Assembly: GCA_947176325.1 (NCBI GenBank) | Contig: CAMWQD010000022.1 | Location: 1 to 10,638, forward strand | Reading direction: 5' to 3' | DNA length: 10,638 nucleotides | Origin: an uncultured Bacteroidales bacterium | Lineage (GTDB): Bacteria; Bacteroidota; Bacteroidia; Bacteroidales; P3 | Shown: positions 5,628 through 10,638 of the stretch, one piece after another | Layout: every line of letters begins with the position of its first letter | How positions within the stretch are numbered: position 1 is the stretch's first letter | The notes under the pieces: model-generated | Database searches by the model: none | What the model was told of the DNA's origin: nothing | Seen by the model: the letters and a program-made list of their open reading frames with translations, nothing else | Position numbers and translations under genes: made by a program

Positions 5628-8485
5628 AATTCAAGAAGCTTTATATCAACAATCTGGCTTCGCTCGAAAAGGCGGAAATCGATTTCGGGCATGCGCCTCT
5701 GGACAATCCCATTTTCCTGATATGCGGGGAAACGGGGTCGGGCAAGAGCACGCTTCTGGACGCGATTTGCCTGGCGCTCTACGACAGTTCGCCCCGCTTC
5801 AAGGCATCGTCTACCGATAAGTTCAGGCTCGCGGGCGTTTTCGGCGAGGTGGCCAACAACAACCCCATGCAGATATTGCGCGAGAATGCCGACAAGGGTT
5901 TCGCCGAGTTGGTTTTCGAGGGCAACGACGGGCGGGAGTATACGGCGCGGTGGAGTGTGCGGCGGATAAGGAAGCGCGGCATGGACGAGCACGAAAACGC
6001 CCGCGATTGGACGCTGAGTTTTGTGGAGGACAATACGGAAATCACTCTCAAGAAGATAGACGAGGTGAAGAACCGCATCGAGGATGCGGTGGGCTTGAAT
6101 TTCGAGCAGTTCTGCCGCACGTCCATGCTGGCGCAGGGCGAGTTCACCAAATTCTTGAAAAGCAACGACACGGAAAAGTCGGCGATTTTGGAGAAACTCA
6201 CCGATACGGGGCATTTTGCGCGCATGGGAACGCGCATCTACGAGAAGGCCGCCGGCAAGAAGCGGCTTTGGGAGCAGGCGGGGCGCGACATGGAGAACAT
6301 GCAGGTGCTTCCGCAAGAACAGATTGCCGGGAAAGAGGCGGAAAAAACGGCGCTCACGGAGCGGATTTCCCTTCTTTCGGAAGAAACGCAGGTGTTGAAG
6401 AAGCGCTATGAATGGCGGAAGGCGCAGGAGGAGCTGAAGCGCAGGAAAGCGGAGGCGGACGAGGCGGTGAAGCGGGCGCAGGAGGGTGTGAACGGGGAGG
6501 ACTACCGCAACGGAAAGCGGATGTTGCAGGAATGGGAGTTGTCTGAAGAGGCGCGTATGTGGCTGGAGCAGAGTAAGGTGGCCGAGCGGGAGGCGATGGC
6601 GGCGCAGGAGGGTTTGCAGGCGCAGGCGCGTGAATTTTCGGTGTTGCTGGGTGGAGTGAAGTATTTGGAAGCGTATATCAAGGACTTGGAGGCCAAGACG
6701 GCGGAATGGGAAAGCCGTGCGGGTATGGAGAAGGGCGCGGTGGTGGATATGCCGCAGGAAGAAAATGTGTTGCGGGCGTATGCACAGGCGCGTAACAGTG
6801 CCGAGCGTTTTTGGGAGAAAAACACGACGGCGCGGAAAACCGAAACGGAGGCGGCCGATTTGGAAAAGGCCTGTGCGGAATTGGCCTCGCATACCGAGGA
6901 ACTGACGAAAAAGGCGCAGGAGGCGGAGGAAAGGCTGAAGAACGCCGAGGAGGATTTAAGAACCTTGCAGAAAGGGGTGGGCGATGTGGCCAAAGGTCTG
7001 CGCGCCACGCTCTCGGAGGGTGAGATATGCCCCGTATGCGGCAACAAGATAGAGAAATTGCTCACCGACGAATATTTCGAAACGCTTTACGCCCCCGCCA
7101 AAAAGCGGTGGGAAGAAGCCGAAAGGCTCCATAAGGCCGCCGATAATTCGCTCAAGACCAATTTGGCGGAGCGGAAGGCCAAGGGGGAGAGTTGGGAAGC
7201 GGCCAAGCGGCGCTTGCAGGAGAGCCGGAGCCAGCTTGCCGAGGCGGAAGCCTTGTTGGGAAAGACCTTGCAACTTCTGCCGTCGGCACCGGAGTTTGTG
7301 CCGGAGAAAGGGGAAGATTTGGTGGCTTTTCTCTCTGCCGAAGAGAAAAGGCGGCAGGAGCGCATGAACGTCTTGCAGGAATGGCAGAAGGTGCGCGCCG
7401 CCTGGGAAAAATGCCTGCAACCCTATCAGGACGCGGCGGCCCTTGTGGAAGAACTGAGAAGTGGATTTGAGGGCGGCGCGCACCTGCAACCCTCCGAAAT
7501 ACAGAAACAAAAAGACCTTATACCCCGTCTTTCGGACGTGAAGTCGAAAGTGGTGTCGTTGCGCGATCGCCGCGCCTCGGCCCTGCGGCAGAAAGAAGAA
7601 CGGGAACAGGCTTTGATGGATTTCTACGCCCGCCACCCGGGTATAACCGAGGCGCGGCTCGCGCAGTTGTTGCAGAACAAGGAGCAGATAGAGAAAATCA
7701 AGGCTTTCTGCAAGCGGAAAGACGACGAACTTACCGCCGCCTTGGCCTTGCAGGCGCAGATGGCGAAAGACGGAGAACGGCATGCGGCGGACAGACCCGC
7801 CGAGGAGACGGAGCAGGGCACCGTGGAGGCCTTGTCCGCACTCTTGGCCGACAAGGAACGTGCGCGGGAGGAGAACCACCGCCTCTTGGGGGCGATAGAG
7901 CAGTTGTTGAAGGCCGAGGAAGCCCAACGCAGGAAACTTCTTGAGAAAAAGGCCGAAATGGAAAGTTTGAGCAAGGACTATGAACGTTGGGAACGGCTCA
8001 ACAAACTCTTCGGCAGCGCCGACGGCAACAAGTTCCGAAAAATCGTGCTCAACTTCATGATGGATGAATTGCTCTCGCACGCCAACGAACATCTGCGCCG
8101 CCTCACCGACCGCTACCGCTTGGAAAGCAGTTTCGGTTCTTTCGTGATTTTAGTGCGCGACCTGCACGACGGAGGCAGCCTGCGCTCGGCTTCCTCGCTT
8201 TCGGGCGGCGAAAGTTTCTTGGTTTCGTTGGCTTTGGCCTTGGGGTTGTCGTCGTTCAACGGGGCGCGGGTCACCACCGACATTCTCTTTATCGACGAGG
8301 GTTTCGGCACCCTCAGCGGCAATGCCCTCGAACCGGCCGTGTCGGCCTTGGAACGTCTGCACAACAGCGATGGCCGCAAAGTGGCCATCATCAGCCATGT
8401 GGCCGCCCTGCGCGAGCGCATCCGCACGCAAATCAGGGTGGAGAGGGTGAATCCCACCAAGAGCGAAATCCGCGTGCTGGGATAG
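5624..8485 (+). CDS. sbcC: Exonuclease SbcC (Rad50/SMC-type ATPase), 953 aa
   Basis: The ATPase and tether subunit of SbcCD. The N-terminal half of the ABC head has Walker A GETGSGKST at 35-43 and the Q-loop residue Q171 (MLAQGEF). Two long Glu/Lys/Ala-rich coiled-coil arms, roughly 200-460 and 480-770, flank the zinc hook CPVC at 469-472, where two subunits share one Zn2+. The C-terminal half of the head has the ABC signature LSGGES at 859-864, Walker B ILFIDE with D891 and E892, a D-loop (GTLSG) and the H-loop H925. It is shorter than the E. coli protein (1,048 aa), with the difference in the arms, and no conserved motif is missing. The start is fixed by the ATGA overlap with sbcD and by the MKFKKLYINNLASL strand. 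The gene ends one base from the convergent fur stop; the terminator must lie inside fur or be absent. Confidence 0.97.
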   Translation: MKFKKLYINNLASLEKAEIDFGHAPLDNPIFLICGETGSGKSTLLDAICLALYDSSPRFKASSTDKFRLAGVFGEVANNNPMQILRENADKGFAELVFEGNDGREYTARWSVRRIRKRGMDEHENARDWTLSFVEDNTEITLKKIDEVKNRIEDAVGLNFEQFCRTSMLAQGEFTKFLKSNDTEKSAILEKLTDTGHFARMGTRIYEKAAGKKRLWEQAGRDMENMQVLPQEQIAGKEAEKTALTERISLLSEETQVLKKRYEWRKAQEELKRRKAEADEAVKRAQEGVNGEDYRNGKRMLQEWELSEEARMWLEQSKVAEREAMAAQEGLQAQAREFSVLLGGVKYLEAYIKDLEAKTAEWESRAGMEKGAVVDMPQEENVLRAYAQARNSAERFWEKNTTARKTETEAADLEKACAELASHTEELTKKAQEAEERLKNAEEDLRTLQKGVGDVAKGLRATLSEGEICPVCGNKIEKLLTDEYFETLYAPAKKRWEEAERLHKAADNSLKTNLAERKAKGESWEAAKRRLQESRSQLAEAEALLGKTLQLLPSAPEFVPEKGEDLVAFLSAEEKRRQERMNVLQEWQKVRAAWEKCLQPYQDAAALVEELRSGFEGGAHLQPSEIQKQKDLIPRLSDVKSKVVSLRDRRASALRQKEEREQALMDFYARHPGITEARLAQLLQNKEQIEKIKAFCKRKDDELTAALALQAQMAKDGERHAADRPAEETEQGTVEALSALLADKERAREENHRLLGAIEQLLKAEEAQRRKLLEKKAEMESLSKDYERWERLNKLFGSADGNKFRKIVLNFMMDELLSHANEHLRRLTDRYRLESSFGSFVILVRDLHDGGSLRSASSLSGGESFLVSLALALGLSSFNGARVTTDILFIDEGFGTLSGNALEPAVSALERLHNSDGRKVAIISHVAALRERIRTQIRVERVNPTKSEIRVLG

Positions 8486-8486
8486 T

Positions 8487-8918
8487 CTATCGCGAAGTCT
8501 TTTGGCAATCTTCGCAGATGCCTTTTATCATGTAATTTATGGAATGGGCGGTGAAGCCCTCGGGAAGCGTGCTTTGCGGAATGGGCGCGGCGGGGAAACA
8601 ATAGGTCTTGCGGCAATGTTCGCAATAGAAATGAACGTGAAGGTCGTGGATGCCGCAATGATCGGGGTCGGGACATCCTTCATACTTGATAACCCCTTCG
8701 CCGTCTTCGAAAGCGTGCACGAGATGATGTTCGAGAAAGAGGGTCAAGGCGCGGAATATGCTCGATTTATCCAAGGTTTCCAAAATCTCCTCCAACTCGG
8801 AAAGCGACACGGGGCGTTGCTGCGCCGCCAAGGCTTTCCATACCAAAATGCGGTTGGAGGTGGGCTTCACGCCGTGTGTGGCCAAATGATTCTCTGCGTT
8901 TTTTTCCGAAAGCTCCAT
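8487..8918 (-). CDS. Fur-family metal-dependent transcriptional regulator, 143 aa
   Basis: A cytoplasmic dimeric repressor of the Fur/Zur/PerR superfamily; which metal or oxidant it senses is not decided by sequence. The N-terminal winged helix spans about 8-80, with the recognition helix in LDKSSIFRALTLFLEHHLV (49-67; the equivalent of the classical TVYRxLxxL). The C-terminal dimerisation domain carries two CxxC pairs, C99/C102 and C135/C138, matching the four-Cys structural zinc site. A His-rich stretch, HDLHVH at 91-96, is the likely regulatory metal site. Extra cysteines at 82, 88 and 107 lie nearby. The ATG at 8918 follows the lptE stop by 16 nt, so fur is probably the last gene of the activator-lptE-fur operon. 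I do not assign Fur, Zur or PerR: the residues that separate them cannot be judged without an alignment. Confidence 0.92.
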   Translation of the reverse strand: MELSEKNAENHLATHGVKPTSNRILVWKALAAQQRPVSLSELEEILETLDKSSIFRALTLFLEHHLVHAFEDGEGVIKYEGCPDPDHCGIHDLHVHFYCEHCRKTYCFPAAPIPQSTLPEGFTAHSINYMIKGICEDCQKTSR

Positions 8919-8934
8919 GCTTGGGCAGGGTTTT

Positions 8935-9465
8935 CTACCAGTTCACGAAGGCGCGTTGATAGATGTCGTCCACAAGTTCTTCGGTGATTTCCTGAATCAG
9001 AGCCGATTCCACCGAAGAAAGGCTCAGACGGGCATCGTAGTCGCGGTAGCGTGAAAAGTTTTGGGTGAAGCTGAATTTGCTGTCGAAGCGGTTTACGTAT
9101 TTCACCTGCACGGTGATGGTGAGGCGGTTGAGGGCGGCTTGGTCGTTGCCTTGAATGGATTGGGGCGTAACCGTATAGCCGGTAATGGAGCCCGAAAACT
9201 GCAAGTCGGCGAAGCCTTCCACAATGGGCAGACCGCTTTGGTTGCTCAGGTATTCGCGCAGATTGTCGGTGAAGACCGAACTCAGGGTGGGTTGCACCGA
9301 GGCGGCGCGGTTGCGGAAATAGCCTACGCTCAAAGTCTTGGCTTCAACGGGAATGGAGGCGCCCGTAAAGGAATATACGCCGCAGCCGCTTGTCAGCAGC
9401 ATTCCCGCCACAAACAGCGCACTCGCCGCGCGTCTCATCATATTAATATAGGGGTTCCCGCTCAT
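8935..9465 (-). CDS. lptE: LPS-assembly lipoprotein LptE-like, 176 aa
   Basis: An outer-membrane lipoprotein predicted to plug and support the LptD beta-barrel, which inserts LPS in the outer leaflet. The N-terminus is a lipoprotein signal peptide: basic MMRR at 9-12, hydrophobic ASALFVAGMLL and a lipobox ending at C28 (LTSGC). This is followed by GVYSFTGASIP, a typical opening of Bacteroidota LptE. The body has the alternating strands and the late helix (ESALIQEITEELVDDIYQRAF) of the fold. The ATG at 9465 overlaps the upstream stop as ATGA, favouring translational coupling. ATGs at 9441 and 9438 (residues 9 and 10) would give a more standard signal peptide, so the start is uncertain by 24-27 nt. 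Its place behind a sigma-54-type activator matches, from memory, a common Bacteroidales gene order. Confidence 0.88.
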   Translation of the reverse strand: MSGNPYINMMRRAASALFVAGMLLTSGCGVYSFTGASIPVEAKTLSVGYFRNRAASVQPTLSSVFTDNLREYLSNQSGLPIVEGFADLQFSGSITGYTVTPQSIQGNDQAALNRLTITVQVKYVNRFDSKFSFTQNFSRYRDYDARLSLSSVESALIQEITEELVDDIYQRAFVNW

Positions 9466-10638
9466 TCTTCCAAAGAAATGCCGTATTCCTTTATTTTGCG
9501 ATAGATGGTGCGCTCGGAAATTCCCAATTCGGCGGCGGCCTTGCGGCGGTTGCCGTGGTTCTTCTCCAAGGCTTTCTCGATAAGTGTCCTTTCACCCTTT
9601 CCCAAACTCAAATCTTCGGACACCACTTCGGGGGTGTTGATGATTTCCACCGCCTCGGAAGGGGCGGGTGCATGGGGCATGGAGGGCAGAATGGTGTAGG
9701 AGGGTGCGGACGAAGGCGAGAACTGCGACACGGCCTGTTTGAGCTGCTGAATGTCTTTCTGCATGTCGAACAGCACGCTGTATAGGATTTCGCGTTCGGA
9801 CATGCCGCCCGCCGCGTCGCGTCCGTGCCCCAAAAGCACCGGCAGGTTCGTGGCCTCGGTCTTGGGCAGGGAGCGTTGCAGGGCTTCGGCGCTCAACGGT
9901 CTTTCCTTCTCGATAATGGTGATTTGCTCGCTGATGTTCTTCAGCTCGCGGATGTTGCCGGGCCAGGGGTAGGAGAGCAACACGCGGCGGGCTTCGTCGC
10001 TGAGCGCGAGGGGGGGGATGTGATATTTCTCGCTGATGTCGGTGGAGAACTTGCGGAACAGGAGCTCGATGTCTTCGGGGCGTTGTTTGAGCGAGGGCAC
10101 TTGAATGGTGATGGCGTTGAGCCTATAATAGAGGTCTTCGCGGAACTTGCCCATGCGGATTTGCTCGGGAATGTTGACGTTGGTGGCGGCCACTACGCGC
10201 ACATTGGTTTTCTGCACTTTCGAGGAGCCTACCTTGAGAAATTCGCCGGTTTCGAGCACGCGCAGCAGGCGCGCCTGTGTGCTGATGGGCAGTTCGGCCA
10301 CTTCATCGAGAAAAATCGTGCCGCCGTCGGCTTCTTCAAAATAGCCTTTGCGGGCTTCGCGGGCATCGGTGAAGGCGCCTTTCTCGTGTCCGAAGAGTTC
10401 GGAGTCGATAGTGCCTTCGGGAATGGCTCCGCAGTTGATAGCCACGTAGTTGCGGTGCTTGCGCGGGCTGAGCTCGTGCACGATTTTCGGGAAAAATTCC
10501 TTGCCCACACCGCTTTCGCCCAGCACCAGCACGCTCAGGTCGGTGCCGGCCACCTGGGCGGCGATGTCAATGGCGCGGTTCAGCAGGGGCGAGTTGCCGA
10601 TGATGCCGAAACGTTGTTTGATGCTCTGCAGTTCCACC
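9462..10638 (-). CDS. Sigma-54-type enhancer-binding activator, AAA+ plus Fis HTH (5' end at window edge)
   Basis: An ATPase of the family that remodels sigma-54 RNA polymerase to open promoters. In the visible 391 residues (numbered from a GTG at 10637) the AAA+ domain spans about 8-245: Walker A GESGVGKE at 40-47, the loop-1 motif at 87-92 reading GAFTDA instead of GAFTGA, Walker B TIFLDE at 107-112, and the arginine-finger region FREDLYYRL at 165-173. A Pro/Ser-rich linker (about 300-335) leads to a Fis-type helix-turn-helix at 345-388 (NRRKAAAELGISERTIYRKIKEYG). The AAA+ domain starts almost at the edge, so any N-terminal receiver or sensor domain would lie outside the window. The GTG may be the true start or an internal codon; from memory, Bacteroides homologues begin a few residues further upstream with no sensor. 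The stop overlaps lptE (ATGA), so the gene heads the lptE-fur operon as seen here. Confidence 0.93.
   Translation of the reverse strand, partial: VELQSIKQRFGIIGNSPLLNRAIDIAAQVAGTDLSVLVLGESGVGKEFFPKIVHELSPRKHRNYVAINCGAIPEGTIDSELFGHEKGAFTDAREARKGYFEEADGGTIFLDEVAELPISTQARLLRVLETGEFLKVGSSKVQKTNVRVVAATNVNIPEQIRMGKFREDLYYRLNAITIQVPSLKQRPEDIELLFRKFSTDISEKYHIPPLALSDEARRVLLSYPWPGNIRELKNISEQITIIEKERPLSAEALQRSLPKTEATNLPVLLGHGRDAAGGMSEREILYSVLFDMQKDIQQLKQAVSQFSPSSAPSYTILPSMPHAPAPSEAVEIINTPEVVSEDLSLGKGERTLIEKALEKNHGNRRKAAAELGISERTIYRKIKEYGISLEE

Noticed and set aside
5603..6892. 429-codon open frame antisense to sbcC
   Set aside because: Leu/Arg/His-rich shadow of the coiled-coil coding strand; the sense strand has complete SbcC motifs.
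8492..8515. Hairpin GCGAAG/CTTCGC followed by CCTTTTAT as an sbcC terminator
   Set aside because: The stem is only 6 bp with a 12-nt loop, the T-run is short and not adjacent, and it lies inside fur. Too weak to call.

Overview
The window looks like chromosomal core-genome DNA from a member of the Bacteroidota, most likely Bacteroidales, with fairly high GC. Three things support this. The proteins look Bacteroidales-like, including a 604-residue six-domain S1 and short SbcC, LptE and Fis-type sigma-54 activator versions. Three intergenic sites fit the Bacteroidota promoter pattern (TTTN, about 20 nt, TAnnTTYG). Most starts have no Shine-Dalgarno sequence. I cannot name the genus. I see no mobile element, CRISPR array, tRNA, rRNA or phage gene, and every gene reads as intact except the one cut by the right edge.

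Layout. Positions 15-4324 are all on the minus strand. In the direction of transcription they are a ferredoxin-nitroreductase fusion (4324-3461), ribosomal protein S1 (rpsA, 3311-1497) with its own promoter and a folded leader, a rho-independent terminator (1477-1437), coaD (1426-935) and a family 2 glycosyltransferase (950-15) overlapping coaD by 16 nt. A 67-bp divergent promoter region (4325-4391) separates this block from the plus-strand sbcD-sbcC operon (4392-8485), which has a 4-nt ATGA overlap. sbcC converges, with one base between the stop codons, on a minus-strand operon: a sigma-54-type activator (enters from the right edge, ends 9462), lptE (9465-8935, ATGA overlap) and a Fur-family regulator (8918-8487).

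How the genes work together. SbcCD is a self-contained DNA-end and hairpin nuclease. S1 is a translation factor. CoaD makes the CoA precursor. The glycosyltransferase and LptE both point to envelope glycan or LPS assembly. The activator-lptE-fur string suggests regulated outer-membrane biogenesis. Nothing here is clearly a new system. The points most worth checking are the two-hairpin rpsA leader, the GAFTDA variant of the sigma-54 contact loop in an activator with little room for an N-terminal sensor, the back-to-back promoters between the nitroreductase and sbcD, and a terminator that should isolate coaD from rpsA.
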